Source: Solirubrobacterales bacterium
Lineage (GTDB): Bacteria; Actinomycetota; Thermoleophilia; Solirubrobacterales; 70-9
DNA length: 64,000 nucleotides
Direction: 5' to 3'
Assembly: GCA_025450195.1 (NCBI GenBank)
Contig: JANWHW010000008.1
Span: forward strand, 1-64,000
The notes under the pieces were generated by a model that saw nothing but the letters and a program-made list of their open reading frames with translations, was not told the origin of the DNA and did no database searches. How positions within the stretch are numbered: the stretch's first letter is position 1; each line of letters begins with the position of its first letter. The translations under genes and the position numbers were made by a program. Below, piece after piece: positions 1 through 8,001 of this stretch.

Positions 1-1
1 C

Positions 2-949
2 ATCGGCCAGGACCACCGCCTCGGCGCCAACGAGGCGCCGCCGGCGATCATCTCGATCTTCCTCGGCGCCGAGCTGGAGAAGGCCTTCGAGGCGATCGCT
101 GCCGGCGAGGGAGACCCCCACACGCCGGCTTCGTTCCTGGAGCTCGGGACGACCGTGCTGCCAGCTCTGCCAATGCACGGCGGCGACCGCAACCGGACCT
201 CGCCGTTCGCTTTCACCGGCAACAAATTCGAGTTCCGGGCGCTGGGGTCGAGCATGTCTCTCGCCTTCCCCAACACCGTGCTCAACACGATCGTCGCCGA
301 GGCGATCGACGAGCTCGCCGGCAAGCTCGAGGCAAAGACCTCCGGCGGCGCCGACATCGCCGAGGCGGTGATCGAGATCGTCAAGGAGTCCTACTCCGCC
401 AACAAACAGGTCTGCTTCGGCGGCGACAACTACTCAGAGGAGTGGCACGCCGAGGCCGAGCAGCGGGGTCTTAAGAACCTGCGCACGACGCCGGACGCGC
501 TGCCCGAGGTGCTGAGCGATCAGACCATCGCCGCCTTCGAGAACTACAAAGTCCTCTCCAAGCGCGAGCTCGAGTCACGCTATGAGGTCTGGGTCGAGCA
601 GTACGCGATCCGCGCCAACATCGAGGCTGAGACCACTCACTCGATCGCCCAGACGATGATCCTGCCGGCGGCCCTGCGCTACCTGGCGCTGATCAACGAG
701 TCGGGTGCCGCGGAGGGTGTGGCAGGCGAGATCAAAGAGATGCTCTCTGACCTAGGCAAGGCTCTTGCTGAGCTGGAGGCGGCCAACGTAGACCCCGGCC
801 TAGAGGGCATCGACTGGGCAATTCATGCCCGCGACAAGCAGGTCGCCGCGATGGAGGGTGTGCGCGAGGCTGCCGACAAGCTCGAGAAGATCGTCGCCGA
901 CGATCTCTGGCCACTGCCGAAGTACGAGGAGATGCTCTTCATCAAGTAG
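2..949 (+). CDS. glnN: Glutamine synthetase type III, C-terminal part (5' end outside window)
   Basis: Makes glutamine from glutamate, ammonia and ATP in the cytoplasm. The frame is open from base 2, so the gene starts before the window; 315 residues are visible of a family usually about 700 long. The visible part begins with GQDHRLGANEAPPAI and contains NRTSPFAFTGNKFEFRA, both typical of the GSIII (GlnN) class and not of GlnA type I. The last 200 residues are helix-rich and charged, as in the GSIII tail. An internal ATG at 155 is not the real start because conserved family sequence continues upstream of it. It converges with the P450 gene; the 160 bp between them hold only short G/C hairpins. 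Confidence 0.93.
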   Translation: MGQDHRLGANEAPPAIISIFLGAELEKAFEAIAAGEGDPHTPASFLELGTTVLPALPMHGGDRNRTSPFAFTGNKFEFRALGSSMSLAFPNTVLNTIVAEAIDELAGKLEAKTSGGADIAEAVIEIVKESYSANKQVCFGGDNYSEEWHAEAEQRGLKNLRTTPDALPEVLSDQTIAAFENYKVLSKRELESRYEVWVEQYAIRANIEAETTHSIAQTMILPAALRYLALINESGAAEGVAGEIKEMLSDLGKALAELEAANVDPGLEGIDWAIHARDKQVAAMEGVREAADKLEKIVADDLWPLPKYEEMLFIK

Positions 950-977
950 CGCTGCGCGGCCTGCGGGTCCTGTCGCG

Positions 978-999
978 GCAGGGGCCCACCACCCCCTGC
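978..999. terminator. Possible hairpin between convergent genes
   Basis: A GCAGGGG/CCCCTGC inverted repeat with an 8-nt loop lies between the convergent glutamine synthetase and P450 genes. A second short one, GCGGTA/TACCGC, follows near 1022-1038. Neither has a T-run on either strand, so a terminator role is a guess from position only. Confidence 0.3.
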
Positions 1000-1109
1000 G
1001 GTAGCTAAAGCTTCCTCGGGGGCGGTAACCCCTACCGCGCCACCCGCGGGAGCAGCCCTAGTTGATGGTTGGCAGGAAACTCCATCCGCGGAAGAGACGC
1101 TTTGGCGGC

Positions 1110-2570
1110 TCAGCTTTCGCTAGACCTGGGCAGGACGCGCATCTTGAGACCGCCTTTGGGCGACAGGGTCGGCATTTGGCGAATCGCCATCGTCCGCCCC
1201 GGCATCGCGTCTAGGCGCAGTTGCTGGAGCAGCATCGTCGCCACCAGCTTCACCTCGGTCTGGCCGAAGCGCTTCCCAATGCAGATCCTCCGTCCGCCAC
1301 CGAAAGGGACGTAGGCGCCGCGTGGCAGTGCCGCCTTGCGCTCGCGTGTGAAGCGCTCGGGGATGAACGCCTCGGGATCGGGGAACACCTCCGGAATCCG
1401 GTGACTCGCCCAGGAGCAGTAGTTGACGTAGGTGCCGCGCTTGACCGCGTGGCCGCCGAACTCGAAGTCGCGGACGGCCCGGCGCGGCCCGATCCATGCC
1501 GGTGGATAGAGCCTCAGCACCTCGTCGAGGACCATGTCGAGGTAGGGCATCTCTCGCTCGAGCCGATCGATGTCGGGAGCCTCGCCGCCCAACACCTCAT
1601 CCTGCTCAGCCTGCAGGCGGACGAGCACGTCGGGGTGGCGTGCCAGCTCATGCATCATGAAGGTCAACGTCGAGGTCGAGGTGTCATGGCCGGCAAACAT
1701 CAGGGTCATCACCTGATCGCGCACCTCCTTGTCGGAGAATCCCTCGCCAGCATCGTCCTCCACCCCGATCAGGAGGCTGAGGATGTCGTGGCGGCCCTCG
1801 TCGGGGTCACGGCGCCGGCGAGAGATCTCGCCGTAGACGATCTCGTCGAGCACGGCCCGCGAGGCAACCATCTTCGACCACGGAGAGCCCGGCCCACGCA
1901 GGAGCCGTAGGTGGAAGTCGATGCCGTAGAAGCCCAGTGCCCGCTCGAAATGCTCGGCTGCCGCGGCGCCCTTGCCTGCGTCGTCGGGGTCGAGCCCAAG
2001 CAGCGCCCGCATCGCGATACGCATCGCCAACCCGCGCATCCACTCGTAGATGTCGACGACCTCACTGGGGCTGAGCGTCGCGATTGCCGCCTCGGTCTCA
2101 ACTCGCATCGCCTCAACCGCGGCGGCCACCTGCTCGCGGTGGAAGGCAGGCATCATGATCTCGCGAGCGCGGTCGTGATAGGCGTCGTCGATCGTCAGCA
2201 AGCCGTCGCCGAGCAGTGGGATTAGGTCCCCGAAGCTACCCTCGCGCCAGTGGAAATTCTCTGGGTTGGAGACGGTGATGAAGTGGTTTGCCTCGGGGCC
2301 GAGCATGAAGACCACCTGGCTGTGAAGGAGGCGAGCGCAGAAGATCGGCCCATGCTCCTCGTAGAGGGAGAGCAGTAGAGGCAGGGGGTCGCGAGCGGCC
2401 TGGAGCGTCCGGCTCATGCTGAAATCCTTGGGACCCGGCGGATAGGCCCCCCGGCGTCGAACCCGGAACTCGGCGCGGGCGTCGTCGAGCACGCGCACGA
2501 CTGGATTGGCGCTCAACTGCTTCGGCGGCGGGACCCGTCGGGTCGGCGTGGCGACTGTGTCGCTCGGCAT
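1110..2570 (-). CDS. Cytochrome P450
   Basis: Heme-thiolate monooxygenase of 486 residues. The I-helix oxygen-activation motif is seen as MFAGHDTSTST, the K-helix ExxR as DEVLRLYP, and the heme-binding loop as FGGGRRICIGKRF with its Cys ligand. The shape (ELARHPDVLVRLQAEQDEVLG, LYPPAW) resembles bacterial relatives of CYP4-type fatty-acid/alkane hydroxylases, but the substrate cannot be told from sequence. I chose the ATG at 2570: the longer frame (from 2666) would run back over a palindromic operator and into rlmN. A TACGAT box (2578-2583) ends 7 nt before this ATG, so the mRNA may be leaderless. The palindrome at 2585-2600 is shared with acyl-CoA and aldehyde dehydrogenase genes in this window, which points to an alkyl-chain oxidation role. 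No ferredoxin partner is adjacent. Confidence 0.92.
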   Translation of the reverse strand: MPSDTVATPTRRVPPPKQLSANPVVRVLDDARAEFRVRRRGAYPPGPKDFSMSRTLQAARDPLPLLLSLYEEHGPIFCARLLHSQVVFMLGPEANHFITVSNPENFHWREGSFGDLIPLLGDGLLTIDDAYHDRAREIMMPAFHREQVAAAVEAMRVETEAAIATLSPSEVVDIYEWMRGLAMRIAMRALLGLDPDDAGKGAAAAEHFERALGFYGIDFHLRLLRGPGSPWSKMVASRAVLDEIVYGEISRRRRDPDEGRHDILSLLIGVEDDAGEGFSDKEVRDQVMTLMFAGHDTSTSTLTFMMHELARHPDVLVRLQAEQDEVLGGEAPDIDRLEREMPYLDMVLDEVLRLYPPAWIGPRRAVRDFEFGGHAVKRGTYVNYCSWASHRIPEVFPDPEAFIPERFTRERKAALPRGAYVPFGGGRRICIGKRFGQTEVKLVATMLLQQLRLDAMPGRTMAIRQMPTLSPKGGLKMRVLPRSSES

Positions 2571-2577
2571 CGGCAGT

Positions 2578-2583
2578 ATCGTA
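2578..2583 (-). promoter_or_regulatory. Candidate -10 box of the P450 gene
   Basis: On the minus strand TACGAT is followed by 7 nt and then the ATG at 2570. This spacing fits a leaderless transcript, common in actinobacteria. No clear -35 is visible. The palindrome at 2585-2600 would fall in the -10/-35 spacer, a classic position for repression. Confidence 0.4.
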
Positions 2584-2584
2584 G

Positions 2585-2600
2585 TTGGCTGACCAGCCAG
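2585..2600. promoter_or_regulatory. TetR-type operator, copy 1 (P450)
   Basis: TTGGCTGACCAGCCAG, an inverted repeat with arms TTGGCT/AGCCAG. It matches TTGGCTGACCAGCCAA (47287), TTGACTGACCAGTCAA (63817) and, read on the minus strand, TTGACTGACTAGTCAA (18644). All four lie close upstream of start codons. The likely ligand is the TetR protein encoded at 62285-62884, whose own operon carries the most symmetric copy. Confidence 0.75.
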
Positions 2601-2629
2601 CTTGCCTGACGGCCTCCGCAGCGAGGCTC

Positions 2630-3616
2630 TCAGGCCGTCGGAGATGCCGCCGCGAGCTGCCCACATGCAGCATCTATGTCGCGGCCGCGGGTGAGGCGAA
2701 CCGTGGCGGCGAGCCGGTGCTCAGCCAGGATCGAGCGGAAGCGCTCGATCCGCTCGGGTGGCGAGCCGTCGTAGGCGCCGGTGGGGTTGTAGGGAATCAG
2801 GTTGACCTTGTAAACGCGTGGATCGAGTAGCGCAGCGAGTTCGCGAGCGTGCTCTGGGAGATCGTTGATCCCGTCCAGCATCACGTACTCGACGAAGACC
2901 TTGCGGCGTCGGCGCGCGCGGTAGCGATCGCATGCCGCAAGCACCTCGGCCAGCGGGTAGCGATCGTTGACCGGCATCAACTGCGAGCGCAGCCCGTCGT
3001 TGGGGGCGTGCAGCGATAGAGCAAGGCTGACCGGCATCTCGCACTCCGCCAAGCGGTCGATCCCAGGCACCCAACCGACGGTGGAGATCGCTGTGCGACG
3101 GTGGGTGACACCAAGGTCGGGCAGCAGCTCGCAGGCCGCGAGCACAGCGCCGATGTTCATCGTCGGCTCCCCCATCCCCATGAAGACGACATGATCGATC
3201 TCCTCGATCCGGCGGAAATGAAGCGCCTGATCGAGGATCTCGTCGGCGCTCAGGTTGCGACCGAACTTCATCTGGCCGGTCGCGCAAAACGTGCAGGTGA
3301 GTGGGCAGCCAGACTGCGAGGAGACGCAGACCGAACGTCGGCCGTCGCGGTAGCGCATCAGCACCGCCTCGACCGGCCGCTCATCGGCGGTGTCGAAGAG
3401 AGCCTTGACGGTCCCGTCATCGGACCGTGCCTCGGTTCGCACCGACAGCGTCGAAAGGGGCACCTCGGCAGCGAGCCGTTCGCGCAGAGCGAGCGGCAGG
3501 TTGGTCATCTCCTCATAGGCACGCACGCCACGCCCCACCCACTCCCAAACCTGGGAGACGCGGTAGGAAGGCTCACCGGCATCGGCAAGGGCCTGCTCGA
3601 GGATGGCGCGATCCAC
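2630..3616 (-). CDS. rlmN: Dual-specificity 23S rRNA/tRNA adenine-C2 methyltransferase
   Basis: Radical-SAM enzyme that methylates C2 of A2503 in 23S rRNA and of A37 in some tRNAs. The 328-residue protein has the CxxxCxxC cluster motif as GCPLTCTFCATG, preceded by the family's SVCVSSQSG, then GMGEPTMN and ALSLHAPND. The last visible Cys lies in IDAACGQLA, equivalent to the methyl-carrying Cys of the family. Length and motif order are normal. The ATG at 3616 opens the conserved N-terminal region. It is monocistronic in appearance: the P450 downstream has its own operator and start 60 bp beyond the stop codon. Confidence 0.95.
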   Translation of the reverse strand: MDRAILEQALADAGEPSYRVSQVWEWVGRGVRAYEEMTNLPLALRERLAAEVPLSTLSVRTEARSDDGTVKALFDTADERPVEAVLMRYRDGRRSVCVSSQSGCPLTCTFCATGQMKFGRNLSADEILDQALHFRRIEEIDHVVFMGMGEPTMNIGAVLAACELLPDLGVTHRRTAISTVGWVPGIDRLAECEMPVSLALSLHAPNDGLRSQLMPVNDRYPLAEVLAACDRYRARRRRKVFVEYVMLDGINDLPEHARELAALLDPRVYKVNLIPYNPTGAYDGSPPERIERFRSILAEHRLAATVRLTRGRDIDAACGQLAAASPTA

Positions 3617-3674
3617 GTGGCCGAGTGTAGGCGAGCGCCTTCGTGGCGCTGGATTGGATGACCTCCAATCATCG

Positions 3675-4031
3675 ATCCCACAACCCCTGGCGAGAGAGAA
3701 GCCCGTCCGCCCTCCAGTCGAATTGATGGCGCACGGCCTTCGGCCTTAGCGCCCCCAAGCTCCCAAGCGTGTACAGCGCCCAAGCCCGCAAGAAGCTTGG
3801 TCGAGCGGCGCTTCCTGCAAGGAGCTTGCGAAGCTTGGTGTGCCTTGAGGGGATGCCGGTGCCTCTCTCCGGGAATGTCGCCGAAGGCGGCGGAAATGCA
3901 ATCCGAGGATTGCGCGGCGAAGCCGTGCTCCTCATTAGTCGCACGCGCCGTAGGCGCGTGCGACCTCAATTCCCGGGGAGGGGTGCCGGCATCCCCTTAA
4001 TGGCTGGGAAGGATTGAGGGTGTTGTGGGAT
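3675..4031 (+). ncRNA. Candidate large structured RNA, unclassified
   Basis: This stretch has no convincing gene and folds into nested stems. An outer 10-bp stem ATCCCACAAC (3675-3684) pairs with GTTGTGGGAT (4022-4031). Inside, 3848-3876 pairs with 3969-3997 over almost 29 bp: AGGGGATGCCGG with CCGGCATCCCCT, then CCTCTCTCC with GGGGAGGGG, then GGGAAT with ATTCCC. Between these arms lie four hairpins: GTCGCC/GGCGGC, GCAATC/GAUUGC with a CGAG loop, GCGCGGC/GCCGTGC, and a 12-bp stem GTCGCACGCGCC/GGCGCGTGCGAC with a GTA loop (3938-3964). Several pairs are G-T, which is pairing only in a plus-strand RNA and becomes A-C on the other strand; this favours an RNA read on +. A GGCC-TTC-GGCC hairpin and AAGCTTGG repeats fill the 5' part. 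No RNase P, tmRNA or riboswitch signature was recognised. Both neighbouring genes are on the minus strand. Confidence 0.55.
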
Positions 4032-4039
4032 TTGAGTGG

Positions 4040-4495
4040 CTAGGAGGCTGGCGGCGGCTCGGCCGGGCTTGGCGGCAGCCCCTGTCCTGATTGAGCCTCG
4101 GCCTCTTGGCGCCAGACCTCGTTCAGCGAAACCTGGACATAAGCCCAGAGTGCCAGCGGGAGCAGGAGGAATAGAAGCAAGGCAATCCAGCCGTTCGGCG
4201 CCTCCTTGCCGGCGAGGTCGGATGCCGATTGCACACGCTGTACGCCCCGGTAGTAGGAGACAAGTGGAGGCACGATGAGGATGAAGCCGGGGACCAAAGC
4301 GAGTAGGGAGTTGGTCGAATTCTGACCGAGGTCCTGGCCCTTGGCGCGACCGAGATCGCGCAGCTCCCGGTTGATTCGGTACCACCAGACGAAGTGATAG
4401 ATGCCGAGCGTAATAAGCGGCAGCAGGGCCACGGCCCAGGGGCTGCGGAGCTTGACCTCGTCCTGCGTTCCGCGAATGCTCATCTCGATTGCCAT
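4040..4495 (-). CDS. DUF4234-like small membrane protein
   Basis: 151 residues, function unknown. The N-terminal half reads SPWAVALLPLITLGIYHFVWWYRINRELRDLG, the look of DUF4234 proteins: a membrane segment with TLGIY followed by a WWY turn and a charged helix. Two further hydrophobic segments are seen (about residues 64-80, ALVPGFILIVPPLVSYY, and 103-125). The C-terminus is a Pro/Ala/Gln-rich tail and probably disordered. It stands alone between the structured region at 3675-4031 and the amine oxidase, which is on the same strand but 50 bp upstream and possibly co-transcribed. Confidence 0.7.
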   Translation of the reverse strand: MAIEMSIRGTQDEVKLRSPWAVALLPLITLGIYHFVWWYRINRELRDLGRAKGQDLGQNSTNSLLALVPGFILIVPPLVSYYRGVQRVQSASDLAGKEAPNGWIALLLFLLLPLALWAYVQVSLNEVWRQEAEAQSGQGLPPSPAEPPPAS

Positions 4496-4544
4496 GCGGG
4501 CTCCGTTCTTTGGGGAGGCAGGGTCATAGCGACCCTAACCGACC

Positions 4545-5909
4545 TCAACCACCGTCGGCAAGAACCTCGGCCGCGGCTCGCTCTCCGGCCTGAAGCGCTC
4601 CCTCCATGTAGCCACTCCAGACCGTAGCCGTCTCGGTTCCCGCCCAGTGGAGACGGTCGACAGGCTCGCGAAGCGACGAGCCGAGCGAGGTCCAACCCCC
4701 GGGCCCGAAGTTGGAAGTTGGCCCACCGCCAGACCACTCTTCCGCCGACCATTCCTGTTCGACGTAGTCGAGCGGATGCTCGGCGCGAGAGCCGAAGAGC
4801 TGGGCGAAGCAGGCCAGGACCGCCGCTCGGCGCTCAACCTCCCCCAGGCCCGCCATGTCGGCGACCTCTGGACCACCGACGAAACCGAGCAGGACACCGG
4901 CCGAGCCATCCCGCGGCGAGCTGTCGAAGGTGAGGGTCACCGGGCCCGTATCGATGACCGACTCGCCCGTGAAGCCGTCGGCACGCCAGAACGGCTCCTC
5001 ATAGAGAGCCATGCACTTGTTCAGCCTGCCCGGGCGCAGGCTCTTGGTGAGCTCCAGCCGCTGGGCCGGCAGGGGCGGATCGAACTCAATGCCGGCGGTA
5101 AGCACCGGGGGCAGCGCGAGGATCGCCCGTCGGGCTTCGACCTCGACGCCATCCGCTTGGATCGACAGCGAGTCGGTGCTCTGCTCGATCCGGCGCACCG
5201 CCGTCGAAAGGTGAACTCGGCTGCCGAGAGCCTCGGCGAGGCCGATCGGCAGCAACTGGGCACCGCCGTCGAGGCGGTCCTGCTGCGCCCCGCCCTCGGT
5301 GTCGATCAGCTTGTCGAAGCTGCCCGCGGCGCTGACGTAGAAGAGAACGTGGAGCATCGAGAGCTCCTCCGGCCCCGTCCCCCAGACCGTGCGCCCGGCA
5401 AGCCCGATCAGCTCGCGGGCAATCGGCGTGCGCACGTTCGCCTCGCACCACTCGGCGAGCGTCTGCCCGTCCAGCTCGGCGGCCCGCTCGGCGGCCCAGG
5501 GCCGCTCCGCGCCCACGCCGGCCGCCAGCTTGGCGATGCGGCGCCGGGCAATGAAGATATCCCAGAGGACGCGTGGGCCGAGGCGGGGAATTGTCCCCTT
5601 GTAGGTGCGTCGCGTTCCGGCGACATCGAGCAGATTCCGGCCCTCGCCGTACTGGGGGAAGATCTCAATCCCCAACTCGGTGGCAAGGCGCTGCACCCGC
5701 GCGTGGTTGGAACCTACCCACTGCCCGCCGAGATCGACCTGGACCCCGTCGCCGAGCTCGGCGCTGAGCAGACGGCCCCCGACCCGGTCGCGGGCCTCGA
5801 GCACAACCACCTCGTGCCCTGCATCGGACAGCGCCTTCGCCGCGCCCAGGCCGGACAGCCCCGCCCCGACGATTGCCACGTCGACTGTCGAGCCCGCACC
5901 ACCGGTCAT
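4545..5909 (-). CDS. Flavin monoamine oxidase family protein
   Basis: FAD-dependent amine oxidase, 454 residues. The N-terminus has the dinucleotide-binding motif VAIVGAGLSGLGAAKALSDAG followed by VLEARDRVGGR and the LGGQWVG segment of monoamine-oxidase-like enzymes. The C-terminus keeps the second FAD contact, LHWAGTETATVWSGYMEGAL. It oxidises a primary or secondary amine to the aldehyde or imine with H2O2 formation; the substrate is not predictable. Its start codon at 5909 lies one base after the stop codon of the LLM oxidoreductase (5911-5913), so the two are translationally coupled and belong to one minus-strand operon with the YggU-like gene. Confidence 0.9.
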   Translation of the reverse strand: MTGGAGSTVDVAIVGAGLSGLGAAKALSDAGHEVVVLEARDRVGGRLLSAELGDGVQVDLGGQWVGSNHARVQRLATELGIEIFPQYGEGRNLLDVAGTRRTYKGTIPRLGPRVLWDIFIARRRIAKLAAGVGAERPWAAERAAELDGQTLAEWCEANVRTPIARELIGLAGRTVWGTGPEELSMLHVLFYVSAAGSFDKLIDTEGGAQQDRLDGGAQLLPIGLAEALGSRVHLSTAVRRIEQSTDSLSIQADGVEVEARRAILALPPVLTAGIEFDPPLPAQRLELTKSLRPGRLNKCMALYEEPFWRADGFTGESVIDTGPVTLTFDSSPRDGSAGVLLGFVGGPEVADMAGLGEVERRAAVLACFAQLFGSRAEHPLDYVEQEWSAEEWSGGGPTSNFGPGGWTSLGSSLREPVDRLHWAGTETATVWSGYMEGALQAGERAAAEVLADGG

Positions 5910-5910
5910 G

Positions 5911-6756
5911 TCAGAGGCCCGCCGCGTCGGCGAGCAGGTCGACCTGGGCGGGATCGCTCGAGGCGGGAAAGAAGATCAGCTCGTCGCACCCGGCAGCCTC
6001 GTAGGCGGCGAGGCTCTGCCTGACCGACTCCGCATCCCTGGCGGCAGCGGACACGATGAATTCGGCGATCTGCTCGCCAAGCCAGGCGTAATAGTCGGCC
6101 AGGTTGGCACGGGCGTCCGCCTCCGCATCGTCGCCCAGGGAGAAGTAGGCAAGCGCCATCGTCCTCGGCTCCCCCTGGTGGCCGGCCTCGGCCCAGGCGG
6201 CCTTTGCCTTACGGGCGCCCTCCTCGTACTGCTCCGACCCCGAGCTGGCGGCAATCCAACCGGCGGCGAAGCGCGCGGCGCGGGTGAAGGAGGCGTCGGC
6301 GTGGCCACCGACCACAAGGGGCGGCGGCCCCTCGATCGAGGGGCCGATCTCGCCCCCGGACCAGACTTCCTCGATCCGCTCCAGCATCGCGTCCAGACGC
6401 CGGCCGCGACCGGTGAGCTCGACACCGCTCGCCTCGTAGTCGTCATCGCGACCGCCGAGGCCGATGCCCAGCGTGAAGCGACCTCCGGAGAGGGCGTGCA
6501 GGCTCAGTGCCTCCTTGGCCAACTCGGTTGCGTTGGTGCGCAGCGGCCCGAGCAGGACCGAGGTGCAGAGACCGATCCGCTCGGTGACCGCGGCGGCCGC
6601 GGCAAGCGCGATCAGCGGCTCATAATTATCGTAGACGATTCGGTCGATCGTCCCCAGGCTGCTGAACCCACGGGCCTCGGCGCGCCGGGCCCACTCGACC
6701 AACTGCGCGCCCGTCGTCCCAGGCACCGCGTTGGGCAATCCGATCGCAACGTCCAT
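5911..6756 (-). CDS. LLM-class (F420/flavin-dependent) oxidoreductase
   Basis: Luciferase-like TIM-barrel oxidoreductase, 281 residues. It begins MDVAIGLPNAVPG, then has ARRAEARGFSSLGTIDRI, ERIGLCTSVLLGPLR and GGRFTLGIGLGG, the usual march of LLM motifs. Actinobacterial members mostly use coenzyme F420, though FMN cannot be excluded. The gene sits between a YggU-like protein (its stop at 6757 abuts this start at 6756) and the amine oxidase, with 0-1 bp gaps on both sides, indicating a tight three-gene operon transcribed on minus. The link between amine oxidation and this oxidoreductase is inferred only from the operon. Confidence 0.88.
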   Translation of the reverse strand: MDVAIGLPNAVPGTTGAQLVEWARRAEARGFSSLGTIDRIVYDNYEPLIALAAAAAVTERIGLCTSVLLGPLRTNATELAKEALSLHALSGGRFTLGIGLGGRDDDYEASGVELTGRGRRLDAMLERIEEVWSGGEIGPSIEGPPPLVVGGHADASFTRAARFAAGWIAASSGSEQYEEGARKAKAAWAEAGHQGEPRTMALAYFSLGDDAEADARANLADYYAWLGEQIAEFIVSAAARDAESVRQSLAAYEAAGCDELIFFPASSDPAQVDLLADAAGL

Positions 6757-7056
6757 TCACGCCTCCTCAGCTTTCAGGGCCTTCTCCAACGCCCTCGATT
6801 CGAGCCCTTCCACTCGCACGACCTTATCCCGGGACCTCTCCCCCCTGACGACGCTCACCCTTGACGGCGCAACCCCGACCCGCTTCGCAATCAACTTGCA
6901 GAGAGCCCGGTTCGCCTTCCCATCGACCGGAGGCGCCGAGACCCTGGCGCGCAGCACCCCGCCTTCCATGCCCAGCAGCTCATCGCCCTTGCCGCGTGGC
7001 CGGAGACGGACCTCGATCTGAGCGTCGCCCTTGGACACCTGGCAACTATGCCCCAT
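6757..7056 (-). CDS. YggU/DUF167 family protein
   Basis: 99-residue protein of the DUF167 family, a small alpha/beta fold of unknown role. Diagnostic segments are IEVRLRPRGKGDEL, VLRARVSAPPVDGKANRALCKLIAKRVGVAPSRVSVVRGERSRDKVVRVEGL, in the normal order. The start may be the ATG at 7056 or the GTG at 7038, which begins at the Ser-Lys-Gly-Asp segment just before the domain. It is the first gene of the operon with the LLM oxidoreductase and amine oxidase and is divergent from the SnoaL-like gene (start 7077); the 20-bp gap must hold both start regions. Confidence 0.88.
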   Translation of the reverse strand: MGHSCQVSKGDAQIEVRLRPRGKGDELLGMEGGVLRARVSAPPVDGKANRALCKLIAKRVGVAPSRVSVVRGERSRDKVVRVEGLESRALEKALKAEEA

Positions 7057-7076
7057 CGCCGACTAGAGTTTCTGCA

Positions 7077-7511
7077 ATGAACGAGCGAGACGGTGTCGAT
7101 GCTCTGACCGAGGCGATCGGCCGCTACAACGATGCTTGGAACTCTCAGGACGTCGACGCAATCGTGGCCATGCACGCACCCGACATGGTCTTCGCCAATC
7201 ACACTGCCGGCGAGTCGGCAACCGGCGCCGACGTGCGAACCCACATCGCGGCGATCTTCGAAAGCTGGCCCGACCTCAGGTTCGAGACGCGGCGCCTCTA
7301 TGTGCGTGAGGGACTCGTCGTGCAGGAGTGGACGGCAACCGCCACTCACACCAAGACGATGCGGCGCGGCGACCTCGAGGCCGCACCGAGCGGCCACACG
7401 GTCAGCTGGGACGGAATCGACTCGATCCCCTTCGAGGACGGCCTGATCAAACGCAAGGACGTCTACTCGGACTCGGTTTCGATCCTGCGCCAGGTCGGCC
7501 TGCTCGACTGA
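7077..7511 (+). CDS. SnoaL/NTF2-like protein
   Basis: 144-residue cone-shaped alpha+beta barrel of the SnoaL-like polyketide-cyclase/NTF2 superfamily. The pattern ALTEAIGRYNDAWNSQDVDAIVAMHAPDMVFANHT, then IAAIFESWPDLRFETRRLYVREGLVVQEWTATATHTKT, is typical. It could be an enzyme (cyclase, hydrolase) or a ligand-binding protein; members of this fold cannot be assigned from sequence. The ATG at 7077 is preferred because the family N-terminus starts here and the frame upstream overlaps the divergent YggU gene. Confidence 0.82.
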   Translation: MNERDGVDALTEAIGRYNDAWNSQDVDAIVAMHAPDMVFANHTAGESATGADVRTHIAAIFESWPDLRFETRRLYVREGLVVQEWTATATHTKTMRRGDLEAAPSGHTVSWDGIDSIPFEDGLIKRKDVYSDSVSILRQVGLLD

Positions 7512-7599
7512 GCGGAATGCCTCAGTAGGATCGCGCCTCCGCCCAAACCGGGTGGCGGACTACCACCCAACGGGGCAGCAGACTTCCAGGAGGAGAGAG

Positions 7600-7992
7600 A
7601 TGGGCGACTACACGGTAAAAAGGATCGACGAGATGGAGGCCGTCTACTTCGGCGCTTTCAAGCGAGCACGAGCGGAGCTGGGCGTCGAGTCCTTCGGCAT
7701 GCAGATCATCGATATGCCACCCAGCTTCGAGAACTACCCCGAGCACGACCATGCGGAAGACGGGCAGGAGGAGGTCTTCATAGCGCTTAGCGGAGGCGGC
7801 GAGATCGAGATCGCGGGCGAGCGCTTCCCGCTCGACGCCGACCACGTCGCCCGCGTTGCATCTGGGACCACGCGCAAGGTCTGGCCCGGCCCCGACGGGA
7901 TCCGCCTCCTCGTCCTCGGTGGCGTCCCCGGCCAGGTCTACGAGGCTCCGGGCAATTCCAAGCTCGGCGAACCGGACCCAATGGCGAACTAG
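7600..7992 (+). CDS. Cupin-domain protein
   Basis: 130-residue single-domain cupin. Metal-ligand motif 1 is seen as PEHDHAEDGQEEVFIALSGGGEIEIAGERFPL (two His, one Glu) and motif 2 as the VWPGPDGIRLLVLGGVPG region, which lacks the usual His and so may bind metal incompletely. The ATG at 7600 is preceded by a strong ribosome-binding site, AGGAGGAGAG, which settles the start against the longer frame. It follows the SnoaL-like gene by 88 bp on the same strand. Role unknown; cupins of this size are often small-molecule-binding or isomerase-like. Confidence 0.82.
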   Translation: MGDYTVKRIDEMEAVYFGAFKRARAELGVESFGMQIIDMPPSFENYPEHDHAEDGQEEVFIALSGGGEIEIAGERFPLDADHVARVASGTTRKVWPGPDGIRLLVLGGVPGQVYEAPGNSKLGEPDPMAN

Positions 7993-8001
7993 TTTCTGCC
8001 T

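Noticed and set aside
3769-4017. Short plus-strand frames inside the structured region
   Set aside because: They are Arg/Ala-rich, have no ribosome-binding site and no family pattern, and are broken by the hairpin arms. The inverted repeats explain the sequence better.
3675-4031. RNase P RNA, tmRNA or 6S RNA as identity of the structured region
   Set aside because: I found no RNase P core such as GAGGAAAGTC, no tRNA-like tmRNA end and the region is too long and too branched for 6S RNA.
4647-6023. 458-codon open frame on plus opposite the amine oxidase
   Set aside because: No recognisable motif; amine-oxidase and LLM motifs are complete on minus with coupled starts.
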